The position numbers and the translations under genes are program-made. Shown here piece by piece: positions 1 through 7,225 of a stretch of 18,097 nucleotides of DNA. Each line of letters begins with the position of its first letter. The first letter of the stretch is position 1. Source of the stretch: Rhodospirillales bacterium (GTDB lineage Bacteria > Pseudomonadota > Alphaproteobacteria > MPNO01 > UBA2964); assembly GCA_002727395.1 (NCBI GenBank), contig PBWY01000019.1:14300-32396 (forward strand), in the 5' to 3' direction. The notes under the pieces are model-generated. The model saw only the letters and a program-made list of their open reading frames with translations. It searched no databases and had not been told where the DNA came from.

Positions 1-354
1 GCTTTAATGGGTTGGGCACAGGGTACCTTTGCATCCAAAGTAGAAATTAATGATGGAAAAGCTCTAATAACTCGTGAAATTGACGGAGGTCTGGAAACCG
101 TAAATCTTGTTATGCCCGTGGTTATCACCACAGACTTGAGACTTAACGAACCACGGTATGCATCGCTTCCAAATATTATGAAGGCTAAGAAAAAACAGAT
201 CGACGAATATTCACCAGCGGATCTTGAGGTCGATGCCACACCTAGATTAAAAACTTTGCGTGTAGATGAACCACCGCCTCGTAAGGGTGGTGGTAAAGTT
301 ATCGATGTTGCAGAACTTGTCGATAAATTGAAAAATGAAGCAGGAGTAATCTGA
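1..354 (+). CDS. etfB: Electron transfer flavoprotein beta subunit, C-terminal part (5' end outside window)
   Basis: This is the beta subunit of the heterodimeric electron transfer flavoprotein, which takes electrons from acyl-CoA and related dehydrogenases and passes them to ETF:quinone oxidoreductase. The reading frame is open from base 1, so the gene starts upstream; 117 residues of a protein usually near 250 are present. What is visible is the family C-terminus: the GWAQGTFASKV segment, the TREIDGGLETV segment and the DLRLNEPRYASLPNIMKAKKK stretch around window residues 48-68. In the human protein the matching DLRLNEPRY segment is the recognition loop that anchors partner dehydrogenases, and the lysines just after it are methylated in some species. 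Its TGA overlaps the etfA ATG by one base, so the two subunits are probably translationally coupled. The identification is secure; only the 5' end is missing. Confidence 0.96.
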   Translation, partial: ALMGWAQGTFASKVEINDGKALITREIDGGLETVNLVMPVVITTDLRLNEPRYASLPNIMKAKKKQIDEYSPADLEVDATPRLKTLRVDEPPPRKGGGKVIDVAELVDKLKNEAGVI

Positions 355-1310
355 TGACTGTTTTAGTAATCGCGGAACATGATAACCATGAAATTAAAGG
401 GGCAACACTGAATACCGTAACGGCCGCTTTAGAATTAGGTGATAAAGATCTTGATCTGTTGATTGCGGGGGAAAATTGTCAAGAAACTGCAAATAAAGCT
501 TCAGCTATATCCGGCGTCAGTAAGGTGTGTATTGTTGATGATGCTGTATACGCTAATGGTCTCGCTGAACCATTTGCCGAACTAATTGTTGGATTAGCTA
601 GCAATTATACACATATCATATTTCCGCATACTACTAGTGGGAAGAATATTGCCCCCCGTGTTGCAGCTCTTCTGGATGTTGCCCAAGTCTCCGATATTGT
701 CGAAGTACAGTCAGCCAATACATTTGTTCGACCTATTTATGCAGGAAATGCTTTGGCAACGGTGCAAGCTGAAGACTCCAAACTCGTTATAACTGTGCGC
801 AGTACTGCATTTGAGAAAGCAAAAATTGGTGAAGTACAGGCGACCATAGAAGCAATAGATGCAAAAAATAGCCCAGAAATTTCATCTTTTGTTAGTCAGG
901 AATTGACTAGATCAGAGCGTCCGGAATTAACATCAGCCCGTATAGTAGTCTCTGGTGGTCGAGGCATGCAATCGGGAGACAATTTTCATCTAGTGGAAGC
1001 TGTTGCAGATAAAATTGGGGCGGGGGTTGGGGCCTCCCGCGCGGCCGTTGACGCAGGATATGTCCCTAATGATTACCAAGTCGGTCAAACCGGTAAGATT
1101 GTAGCGCCTGAGCTTTATGTGGCAGTTGGTATTTCTGGTGCAATTCAACACCTCGCCGGAATGAAGGACAGCAAAGTTATCGTCGCCATAAATAAGGATG
1201 AAGAGGCACCAATTTTTCAGGTTGCGGACTACGGACTAGTTGGTGATCTTTTTGAAGAATTACCTGCTCTCGCTGCTGAACTTGACAAACAAAATGTCAA
1301 ACCTCGATAA
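354..1310 (+). CDS. etfA: Electron transfer flavoprotein alpha subunit
   Basis: This is the FAD-carrying alpha subunit, partner of the upstream beta subunit, and acts as a soluble electron shuttle between flavoprotein dehydrogenases and the membrane quinone pool. At 318 residues it is full length for the family. Residues 1 to about 190 form the N-terminal alpha/beta domain, and residues from about 195 form the FAD domain. The FAD-binding signatures are visible: SGGRGM at 200-205, the GAGVGASRAAVDAGY stretch from 222, GQTGKIVAPELY from 244, and GISGAIQHLAGM from 259. The start ATG shares a base with the etfB TGA, which fits coupled 1:1 synthesis. The next gene, a hydroxyacyl-CoA dehydrogenase 38 bases downstream, probably belongs to the same transcript, giving a small beta-oxidation-type operon. 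Confidence 0.97.
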   Translation: MTVLVIAEHDNHEIKGATLNTVTAALELGDKDLDLLIAGENCQETANKASAISGVSKVCIVDDAVYANGLAEPFAELIVGLASNYTHIIFPHTTSGKNIAPRVAALLDVAQVSDIVEVQSANTFVRPIYAGNALATVQAEDSKLVITVRSTAFEKAKIGEVQATIEAIDAKNSPEISSFVSQELTRSERPELTSARIVVSGGRGMQSGDNFHLVEAVADKIGAGVGASRAAVDAGYVPNDYQVGQTGKIVAPELYVAVGISGAIQHLAGMKDSKVIVAINKDEEAPIFQVADYGLVGDLFEELPALAAELDKQNVKPR

Positions 1311-1348
1311 ATTCATATCACTTTATTAAAACTGGATGAAAATTTAAA

Positions 1349-2233
1349 ATGAAAACCAGCTCAAAAATTACCAAAGTTGGTATTATTGGAGCTGGACAAA
1401 TGGGCAGTGGAATAGCTCATGTATGCGCTCAGTTTGGCTTCGATGTCTTACTTTATGACATTGCTAAAGAGGTAATAGATAACTCTCTAATTGGTATTGA
1501 GAAACAGGCAAAACGGCTACACGAAAAACAACGAATTACCAAAAAAGATTATAAGGCAATATGCTCTAATATTTTAAAATCAACAAATTTGGAAGACTTT
1601 AGTGATCGCGAACTCATAATTGAAGCGGCAACCGAAGACGAAGAGATAAAAAAATCAATCTTCAAGACACTACTACCAATAATTCATCACAGTACTATTC
1701 TGGCGACAAATACCTCTTCAATTTCTATAACTCGCTTAGCCGCGGCGACAGATCGCCCCCAAGCTTTTATAGGGGTACATTTCATGAACCCCGTACCCGT
1801 AATGAAGCTTGTGGAAATAATCAAGGGTATTACCACCGATGATGTTACCTATCAAACTATCATTGATTTTATCTCGAGACTGGACAGAACAGCAGTGACT
1901 TCTCAAGATTTTCCGGCCTTTATAGTCAACCGTATTCTGGTACCCATGCTGAATGAAGCTATGTTTGTACTTTATGAGGGTATTGGTAATGTTAATGATA
2001 TAGACCAAGCCATGAAACTTGGCGCAAACCATCCAATGGGGCCTTTAGAACTTGCTGACTTTATTGGACTGGATACATGTTTATCGATAATGCAAGTGAT
2101 ATTTAACGGATCTGGTGATAGTAAATACCGCCCCTGCCCATTATTGGTGAACTACGTAGAAGCTGGATGGCTCGGACGAAAATCTGGCAAAGGATTTTAT
2201 GAGTATTCTCAAAAGGCGCCTATTCCCTCTTGA
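1349..2233 (+). CDS. hbdA: 3-hydroxybutyryl-CoA / 3-hydroxyacyl-CoA dehydrogenase
   Basis: This NAD(P)-dependent enzyme interconverts 3-hydroxyacyl-CoA and 3-oxoacyl-CoA; members of this short single-function family usually act on 3-hydroxybutyryl-CoA in butyrate, PHB-linked or beta-oxidation metabolism. The 294 residues match the stand-alone form. The Rossmann motif is GAGQMG at residues 14-19. The catalytic His lies in HFMNPVPVMKLVE (H144), and the C-terminal domain carries NRILVPMLNEA, GPLELADFIGLD and GRKSGKGFYEYS. The gene follows etfA by 38 bases on the same strand, a neighbourhood that supports electron transfer coupled to acyl-CoA oxidation. A GGATG at 1336-1340 gives only a weak ribosome site. 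It converges on tlpA with a 4-base gap. Exact chain-length preference cannot be read from sequence. Confidence 0.93.
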   Translation: MKTSSKITKVGIIGAGQMGSGIAHVCAQFGFDVLLYDIAKEVIDNSLIGIEKQAKRLHEKQRITKKDYKAICSNILKSTNLEDFSDRELIIEAATEDEEIKKSIFKTLLPIIHHSTILATNTSSISITRLAAATDRPQAFIGVHFMNPVPVMKLVEIIKGITTDDVTYQTIIDFISRLDRTAVTSQDFPAFIVNRILVPMLNEAMFVLYEGIGNVNDIDQAMKLGANHPMGPLELADFIGLDTCLSIMQVIFNGSGDSKYRPCPLLVNYVEAGWLGRKSGKGFYEYSQKAPIPS

Positions 2234-2237
2234 AAAT

Positions 2238-2825
2238 TTAGTTACTAATTTTTCGATAATAATCAATCAGTTTTATCGCCTGAGGAGAATCCCATTCTAC
2301 AGCACCTTTAAGACGCCCGAGTTCCTTGCCTTTTTTTGAAAATAGAATTGTGGTTGGTAGCCCCGTAACCTTTAAATACCGCGCCAATTGAATTTTTCTA
2401 TCCACAAATGTATGAATGTTTCTAAGTTGAGATTTTTTCAAAAACGGCAATACTGCTCTCCACTCCATTAAATCTTGGGATATTGCTATTACAGTAAAGT
2501 CACTCCCGCCGCGTTTAGCCTGCAATTTATCCAGCGAGGCCATTTCACGTATACAAGGTGCACACCAAGTGGCCCAAAAATTTACTAAAAGAAGTTTTCC
2601 GTGGTACTTTTCAAGCGATACCCACTCGCCTCTCTTATCAAGAACTTTTAATTTCAAAGTCGGCCCGACCGAGCTAGTCGGTATAAAATTTTTCATTGAG
2701 CCTGCTAGTAGTGGTACAATAGTTTTTGTATCGATGCTATTTTGACTTGATTTATCGAAAAAAAACGCCCAGATGGCAATGGCGATGGCTAAAAAAGCGA
2801 TAGATACGAGGATAAAGTTACGCAT
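2238..2825 (-). CDS. tlpA: TlpA-family membrane-anchored thiol-disulfide oxidoreductase
   Basis: A thioredoxin-fold reductase tethered to the outer face of the inner membrane. In Bradyrhizobium, TlpA keeps periplasmic cysteines reduced, notably those of cytochrome oxidase copper-insertion proteins. I start it at the ATG at 2825 (195 residues): AAGAGGT sits just upstream at 2829-2835, and the first residues MRNFILVSIAFLAIAIAIWA form a normal signal anchor. The frame remains open to an ATG at 2966, but that extension would run through the argH start and add a second odd hydrophobic stretch. The redoxin domain spans about 52-190, with active site WCAPC at 87-91 and the expected cis-proline in TGLPTT (P157). 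It is divergent from argH with only 31 bases between the chosen starts, a pairing I recall from other alphaproteobacteria. Confidence 0.88.
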   Translation of the reverse strand: MRNFILVSIAFLAIAIAIWAFFFDKSSQNSIDTKTIVPLLAGSMKNFIPTSSVGPTLKLKVLDKRGEWVSLEKYHGKLLLVNFWATWCAPCIREMASLDKLQAKRGGSDFTVIAISQDLMEWRAVLPFLKKSQLRNIHTFVDRKIQLARYLKVTGLPTTILFSKKGKELGRLKGAVEWDSPQAIKLIDYYRKISN

Positions 2826-2828
2826 TTT

Positions 2829-2835
2829 ACCTCTT
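2829..2835 (-). promoter_or_regulatory. Ribosome binding site that fixes the tlpA start
   Basis: On the minus strand AAGAGGT lies three bases before the ATG at 2825. It is a good Shine-Dalgarno match, and it supports starting tlpA here and not at the in-frame ATG at 2966. Confidence 0.6.
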
Positions 2836-2856
2836 GAACAAAATTGAGATCGAACC

Positions 2857-4314
2857 ATGAACGAAAAAAAAATTCTTACATCTAAAAAAAAGCCTAAACC
2901 TGCCACGACACTACCTAGCCAGGAAAGTAAAAAAGTAGCTAATACAATGTGGGGCGGGCGGTTCAAAGATTCTCCAGATGTATTAATGGAAAATATAAAT
3001 GCCTCTATTGATTTCGATCAACGTTTATATATTCAAGATATCACTGCATCGATTGCACATTGTAAAATGTTAGTTGATCAAAAAATTCTCGATACTTCTG
3101 CCGGGAAAAGCATCATCAATGGATTAAAGGAAATTAAAAATGAAATAGACAAAGGATCTTTTGAATTTAAAAAATCGCTAGAAGATATTCATCTTAATAT
3201 AGAAGGTCGACTAGCAGAGAAAATCGGAGACGATGCCGGAAGACTTCATACAGCAAGATCACGAAACGATCAGATCGCAACAGATTTTAAATTATGGGTT
3301 CGTGACGCTATCGACACCTTAGATGAAGAGTTAAAGAACTTTCAAACAGCAATTCTTGATCAGGCAGAAAAGAATGCTGGAACTATAATGCCTGGATTTA
3401 CACATCTACAGGCAGCCCAACCCATAACTGTTGGACATCATTTATTGGCATATGTTGAGATGCTTGGTAGAGATCGTGGCCGGTTAAGAGATGCGAGGGC
3501 AAGACTAAATGAGAGCCCATTGGGGTCTGCAGCGCTTGCGGGCACCTCTTTTCCTATTAACCGAGAACAAACCGCAAGGGAGCTGGGGTTTGACCGACCA
3601 TCCGCCAATTCTATGGATGCGGTATCTGACCGGGATTTTGCGCTTGAATTTTTATCAACAGCGTCCATTACCGCTCTCCACCTATCCCGTTTGGGAGAAG
3701 AAATTGTGATATGGTGTTCTGCCCAATTCGATTTTGCGCGGCTTAGTGATGCGTTCTCTACTGGCAGTTCGATAATGCCCCAAAAAAGAAACCCAGACGG
3801 AGCCGAGTTAGTCCGAGGCAAAAGTGGCAGAATAATTGCATCATTGGTTAATTTAATTACTGTGATTAAGGGGCTTCCAATGGCCTACTCGAAAGATTTA
3901 CAAGAGGACAAGGAACCCGTATTCGAGGCTGCTGACTCCCTATCAATCTCCATTGCAGTTATGACTGCAATGCTTAAGGATATGGAGTTTAATGTCCAAA
4001 ACCTTAAAAAGGCTGCAGAGAGTGGATTTACTACTGCAACAGATTTAGCGGACTGGATGGTAAGGGTCTTAAATATTCCTTTTCGAAAGGCCCATAATAT
4101 CGCCGGCCAAATGGTCAGCATTGCCGAAGAAAAAGGTTGTAGACTTGATGAATTATCACTGGCAGAAATGAAAGCGGTCGAACCAAAATTTACAAATGAC
4201 GTATTTTCAGTTCTAGGAGTTGAGGAATCGGTTACTAGCAGAAACAGCTTTGGAGGAACTGCACCACAAAATGTAAAAAACGCAATAAAGAAAGCCCGTG
4301 AAAGGTTTTTGTAA
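2857..4314 (+). CDS. argH: Argininosuccinate lyase
   Basis: This enzyme cleaves argininosuccinate to arginine and fumarate in the last step of arginine synthesis. The 485 residues include the whole fumarase/aspartase-superfamily fold. Visible signatures are MWGGRF at 31-36, the HTARSRNDQIATD substrate loop from 131, GFTHLQAAQP at 180-189 with the conserved His, and the catalytic serine loop GSSIMPQKRNPD at about 303-314. Most ArgH proteins begin close to MWGGRF, so the first 30 residues are an extra Lys/Ser/Pro-rich tail; such tails occur in some relatives. It could instead start at the ATG at 2947, but no ribosome site is visible there, while GAG at 2846-2848 precedes 2857 only weakly. The TAA overlaps the ATG of a small lipoprotein gene, and lysA follows, so arginine, lysine and an envelope factor share a transcript. 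Confidence 0.96.
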   Translation: MNEKKILTSKKKPKPATTLPSQESKKVANTMWGGRFKDSPDVLMENINASIDFDQRLYIQDITASIAHCKMLVDQKILDTSAGKSIINGLKEIKNEIDKGSFEFKKSLEDIHLNIEGRLAEKIGDDAGRLHTARSRNDQIATDFKLWVRDAIDTLDEELKNFQTAILDQAEKNAGTIMPGFTHLQAAQPITVGHHLLAYVEMLGRDRGRLRDARARLNESPLGSAALAGTSFPINREQTARELGFDRPSANSMDAVSDRDFALEFLSTASITALHLSRLGEEIVIWCSAQFDFARLSDAFSTGSSIMPQKRNPDGAELVRGKSGRIIASLVNLITVIKGLPMAYSKDLQEDKEPVFEAADSLSISIAVMTAMLKDMEFNVQNLKKAAESGFTTATDLADWMVRVLNIPFRKAHNIAGQMVSIAEEKGCRLDELSLAEMKAVEPKFTNDVFSVLGVEESVTSRNSFGGTAPQNVKNAIKKARERFL

Positions 4315-4445
4315 TGCGGTATATATTTTTGTGTATTTGTATTGTTGGTATTAGTATAGCATTATCGTCGTGTGGTAAAAAGGGCAGCCTTGAGAGGCCT
4401 CCAACCCTGGAGAAAGAAGAGTATCCGAGAGCTTACCCGCAATGA
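4314..4445 (+). CDS. lptM: Small lipoprotein of the LptM (YifL) type
   Basis: A 43-residue gene squeezed between argH and lysA. It begins at an ATG sharing one base with the argH TAA and ends at a TGA overlapping the lysA ATG (ATGA at 4442-4445), so all three genes are probably translationally coupled. The protein has a short hydrophobic signal peptide (residues 3-17), then the lipobox LSSC with the acylated Cys at 20, followed by GKKGSLERPP and a polar tail ending YPRAYPQ. A Cys-Gly-x-x-Gly-x-Leu start of the mature part is typical of the LptM/YifL family. In E. coli that lipoprotein helps the LPS translocon protein LptD mature. The lipoprotein call is secure; the LptM function is by family resemblance. 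Confidence 0.85.
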   Translation: MRYIFLCICIVGISIALSSCGKKGSLERPPTLEKEEYPRAYPQ

Positions 4446-5692
4446 CTCAATTTAATTATCAAAATGGGAGATTATTTGCTGAAAACGTTGATGTAGCAGA
4501 AATTACATCAACTCTTCGGACACCATTTTACTGTTATTCCAAGGCTAGTTTAAGAAAAAACTACCTCGCGTTTGAAGAAGCCTTAGACAAGTTTAATTCG
4601 AGAATTTGCTATGCTGTAAAAGCTAATTCTAATTTAGCCATTATTAAAACTCTTGGAGACTTGGGTGCCGGGGCCGATGTCGTCAGCGAAGGTGAAATTC
4701 GTCGAGCTCTCGCTTCGGGAATACCCGCGAAAAAAATAGTCTTCTCTGGGGTTGGAAAAACGCGCGAGGAAATGGAATTTGCAATAACCGAAGGTGTTGG
4801 TCAATTCAATATTGAATCTAAAGGCGAACTTGAAACTCTGAATGAAGTCGCAAAGAAACTAAATAAGATTGCATCAGTGGCTTTCAGAGTTAACCCAGAT
4901 GTCGACGCACAAACCCACAATAAAATCTCTACTGGCCGAAAAGAGGATAAATTTGGAATAGATATAAATCTTGCACCACATTTATATCAAAAAGCGGCTG
5001 GGCTACCTGCGATCGAACCTGTAGGGCTTGCGGTTCATATTGGATCACAGCTCACGTCCTTAAAACCTTTCCGGGAAGCTTTCAAACGTGTTGCTGATAT
5101 GGTCCACATTATTCGAAAGGCCGGACATTCTTTATCCCAGTTGGACCTAGGGGGTGGCCTGGGTATTACTTATAATGATGAAAAGCCGCCTGAACTCCAA
5201 GAATACGCTGAATTAATTCAGAACACGCTTGGCAAGCTAGATGTTCACTTAACTTGCGAGCCTGGTCGATTTTTGGTTGGTAATGCTGGTATTTTAGTTA
5301 CCTCCGTAATTCGGATAAAAGAAACGGGAAACAAGCGATTCGTTGTTGTTGACGCTGCCATGAATGATCTTATTCGCCCTGCTCTTTATGACGCCAAGCA
5401 TGGCATTTCTTCGGTACTCCAACCAAGGAGTGAAAATACCGTACTCTCGGAAGTGGTCGGTCCGATTTGTGAAACGGGCGATATTTTCGCTCGTCAGATT
5501 GAATTACCGGAATTATCTGAAAACGATTTACTTTATTTAAAATCAGCAGGCGCCTATGGTGCTGTTATGTCGTCAACCTATAATTCTCGTCCTTTAATAC
5601 CAGAAATTTTGGTTGATAATGTTAAATTCACCATAATTAGAGCGCGTCCAAGTTACGACGATCTTTTAGGTCTAGACCAAATACCCAGTTGA
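4442..5692 (+). CDS. lysA: Diaminopimelate decarboxylase
   Basis: A PLP enzyme that decarboxylates meso-diaminopimelate to L-lysine, the final step of lysine synthesis. The 416 residues are normal length. The PLP lysine is K60 in YAVKANSN; HIGSQ lies at 199-203, the phosphate-binding GGGLGI from 237 and EPGRF from 273. The cross-subunit Cys is in GPICETGD (C343), and the tyrosine-bearing AGAYGAVMSS follows from 369. Together these separate it from the related ornithine and carboxynorspermidine decarboxylases. The start overlaps the stop of the small lipoprotein gene by four bases. In some relatives I recall a large TIGR02302-type membrane protein gene next; here the strand switches to hpt after 80 bases. 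Confidence 0.96.
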   Translation: MTQFNYQNGRLFAENVDVAEITSTLRTPFYCYSKASLRKNYLAFEEALDKFNSRICYAVKANSNLAIIKTLGDLGAGADVVSEGEIRRALASGIPAKKIVFSGVGKTREEMEFAITEGVGQFNIESKGELETLNEVAKKLNKIASVAFRVNPDVDAQTHNKISTGRKEDKFGIDINLAPHLYQKAAGLPAIEPVGLAVHIGSQLTSLKPFREAFKRVADMVHIIRKAGHSLSQLDLGGGLGITYNDEKPPELQEYAELIQNTLGKLDVHLTCEPGRFLVGNAGILVTSVIRIKETGNKRFVVVDAAMNDLIRPALYDAKHGISSVLQPRSENTVLSEVVGPICETGDIFARQIELPELSENDLLYLKSAGAYGAVMSSTYNSRPLIPEILVDNVKFTIIRARPSYDDLLGLDQIPS

Positions 5693-5772
5693 TCAGGACA
5701 AGTTTGAATAGTTGGTGCTTAATAATCTTTTAACAGATCACAGTTAACAATCTTTAAAGAACCGTAAATTTT
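5693..5772. other. Convergent gap between lysA and hpt
   Basis: An AT-rich 80-base gap between the two stop codons. It holds a near-identical direct repeat, TTAATAATCTTT at 5719-5730 and TTAACAATCTTT at 5744-5755, and a 10-base palindrome TCTTTAAAGA at 5751-5760. I see no GC-rich hairpin followed by a T run, so no classic intrinsic terminator can be claimed. Confidence 0.4.
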
Positions 5773-6321
5773 TCAAATATCTTCTATGATGCCTATATAT
5801 GGTAGGCCACGATATTTATTTGCTAAATCCAATCCATAGCCAACTACAAAATATGGGTCGATTTTAAAACCCACATAGTCCGCTTCAATATCTACCTTTC
5901 GCCTTCCAGGTTTATCAAGTAGGAGACATGTTTTTACCGTAGCAGCATGGCGTTTCTTCATCATTTCCACTGCAAAAGCAATAGTTCTTCCTGATTCTAG
6001 AATATCATCAATGACCAAGACCGGCCGACCAGATACATCTTCAATTAAATCCTGTTTAACAGTCACTTTACCAGAGCTATTTGACCCGAGCCCGTAGCTA
6101 GAAAGACTGATAAAATCAACCTGCGCAGAACCCCCATTAGTTTCTAATGCTCTTATCAAATCAGCGGCAAATACAAAGCTGCCTTTTAATATTACAATAA
6201 CGAGAAATTCCTTGGGGTAATCAGCGACAATTTCTCGCGCTAAGGCATCGACGCGTTTGGAAATCTGAGCCTCAGAGAATAAAGTTTTTAAAGAAGTTTT
6301 ATTTTTAATCTTAGACACCAA
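5773..6321 (-). CDS. hpt: Hypoxanthine phosphoribosyltransferase
   Basis: A purine-salvage enzyme that joins hypoxanthine (and often guanine) to PRPP to form IMP or GMP. The 182-residue protein has the type I PRTase layout: LKGS with the following hydrophobic helix at about 45-48, the SSYG of the flexible loop near 74-77, the PRPP loop VLVIDDILESGRT at about 100-112, and the base-binding C-terminus with KPGRR, FVVGYGLD and YRGLPYIG. The start is a TTG at 6321 followed directly by an in-frame GTG; neither has a clear ribosome site, so the first residue is uncertain. It reads away from ftsE across a regulatory gap containing an inverted repeat. Its place beside ftsEX suggests no functional link. 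Confidence 0.93.
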   Translation of the reverse strand: MVSKIKNKTSLKTLFSEAQISKRVDALAREIVADYPKEFLVIVILKGSFVFAADLIRALETNGGSAQVDFISLSSYGLGSNSSGKVTVKQDLIEDVSGRPVLVIDDILESGRTIAFAVEMMKKRHAATVKTCLLLDKPGRRKVDIEADYVGFKIDPYFVVGYGLDLANKYRGLPYIGIIEDI

Positions 6322-6389
6322 CTAAAGTTTCAAAAAATATAATGCAACGTACCTATATTTTATCAAATCAGAATCATTTAATTAATTTT

Positions 6390-6418
6390 TTGTTTAAATC
6401 TTTTTCAAACATTTTAAT
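6390..6418 (+). promoter_or_regulatory. Candidate sigma-70-type promoter for ftsEX
   Basis: TTGTTT at 6390-6395 and TTTAAT at 6413-6418 are separated by 17 bases. The -10 box matches the consensus at five of six positions and the -35 at three. In such AT-rich DNA a match of this quality can arise by chance. Confidence 0.35.
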
Positions 6419-6496
6419 ATTCTAATGGTAAGTTAAAAGACATAGGACGGACATATAGGTACATCGTATGTCATACTTTGAAAATACAGAAATTTC

Positions 6497-6503
6497 GAGG
6501 AAG
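6497..6503 (+). promoter_or_regulatory. Ribosome binding site that fixes the ftsE start at a TTG
   Basis: GAGGAAG lies four bases before the TTG at 6508-6510. The earlier in-frame TTG at 6478 has no close ribosome site, so this motif argues for the shorter protein. Confidence 0.55.
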
Positions 6504-6507
6504 TATT

Positions 6508-7218
6508 TTGTATTACGGTGAAGAAATCATCAAATTCCAAAATGTGGGAATGCGTTACGGCTTAGGGCCAGAAATTCTCCACGATATTTCTTTAAAATTG
6601 GAGGAAGGAAGTTTCCACTTCCTTACTGGAGATAGTGGGGCCGGCAAGTCATCTTTATTACGTTTAATGTATTTAGCTCATCGACCTTCAAGAGGGTTAA
6701 TCTCGTTATTTGGAAAGGATATAGCAACCACACCTCGTCATATTCTGCCAAAGTTACGACGTATGATGGGTGTTGTTTTCCAAGACTTCAAACTTATTGA
6801 TCATCTCACAACATTAGAAAATGTAGCATTACCTCTTCAAATTGAAGGTGCTTCCGAAAATGAAATAAAATCTAAGGCTTCTGAACTATTAGATTGGGTG
6901 GGGTTATCAAAACAATTGTCTATACTGCCGCGGTTACTATCTGGTGGTCAAAAACAACGGGTCGCGATCGCTCGCGCCGTTGTGAGTCGGCCAAAACTAA
7001 TCCTAGCTGACGAACCCACAGGCAATGTCGATTATCATATTGCAAAACGTTTGATGTATTTATTTGAGGAATTAAATAAAAATGGAACCACTATCTTATT
7101 GGCTACCCATAATAAAACACTCTTAACCGACTTTCCGAAGCCTATTCTTCAACTCAGAAACGGTAGTTTATCCCTAGCAACAATAAGCAATCATCAAACT
7201 GAACCTCTCCGGACCTGA
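6508..7218 (+). CDS. ftsE: Cell division ATP-binding protein FtsE
   Basis: The ATPase of the FtsEX ABC complex, which couples the divisome to activation of periplasmic cell-wall hydrolases. I start at the TTG at 6508 (236 residues) because GAGGAAG precedes it and homologues begin near the segment IKFQNVGMRYG; an in-frame TTG at 6478 would add ten residues. Walker A is GDSGAGKS at 41-48, the Q-loop is in VVFQDF near 89-94, the ABC signature is LSGGQ at 144-148, Walker B is LILADEP at 164-170 and the switch histidine is in LATHN (H201). The tyrosine-glycine start (MRYGLGPEILHDISL) is typical of FtsE and not of general lipoprotein ABC ATPases. ftsX begins seven bases after the stop. Confidence 0.95.
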   Translation: MYYGEEIIKFQNVGMRYGLGPEILHDISLKLEEGSFHFLTGDSGAGKSSLLRLMYLAHRPSRGLISLFGKDIATTPRHILPKLRRMMGVVFQDFKLIDHLTTLENVALPLQIEGASENEIKSKASELLDWVGLSKQLSILPRLLSGGQKQRVAIARAVVSRPKLILADEPTGNVDYHIAKRLMYLFEELNKNGTTILLATHNKTLLTDFPKPILQLRNGSLSLATISNHQTEPLRT

Positions 7219-7225
7219 TCGAATA

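Larger units (their letters stand above)
6322..6507. promoter_or_regulatory. Divergent control region between hpt and ftsE
   Basis: A very AT-rich gap that must drive both hpt (leftward) and the ftsE operon (rightward). It contains a perfect 10-base inverted repeat, GTACCTATAT at 6349-6358 and ATATAGGTAC at 6453-6462, and an 11-base dyad GTATG-T-CATAC at 6466-6476 close to ftsE. These could be protein-binding sites or chance in AT-rich DNA. Confidence 0.4.

Noticed and set aside
2826..2966. A longer tlpA starting at the ATG at 2966
   Set aside because: The extension runs antisense through the start of argH, adds a second hydrophobic stretch before the real anchor, and lacks support compared with AAGAGGT before 2825.
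3438..3821. A 127-residue minus-strand frame inside argH
   Set aside because: It lies wholly antisense to the conserved argH catalytic region and has no motif or ribosome site; similar antisense frames in hbdA, hisC, tyrC and metX were dropped for the same reason.
5693..5772. An intrinsic terminator between lysA and hpt
   Set aside because: Only short AT palindromes and a direct repeat are present; no GC-rich stem followed by a T run on either strand.
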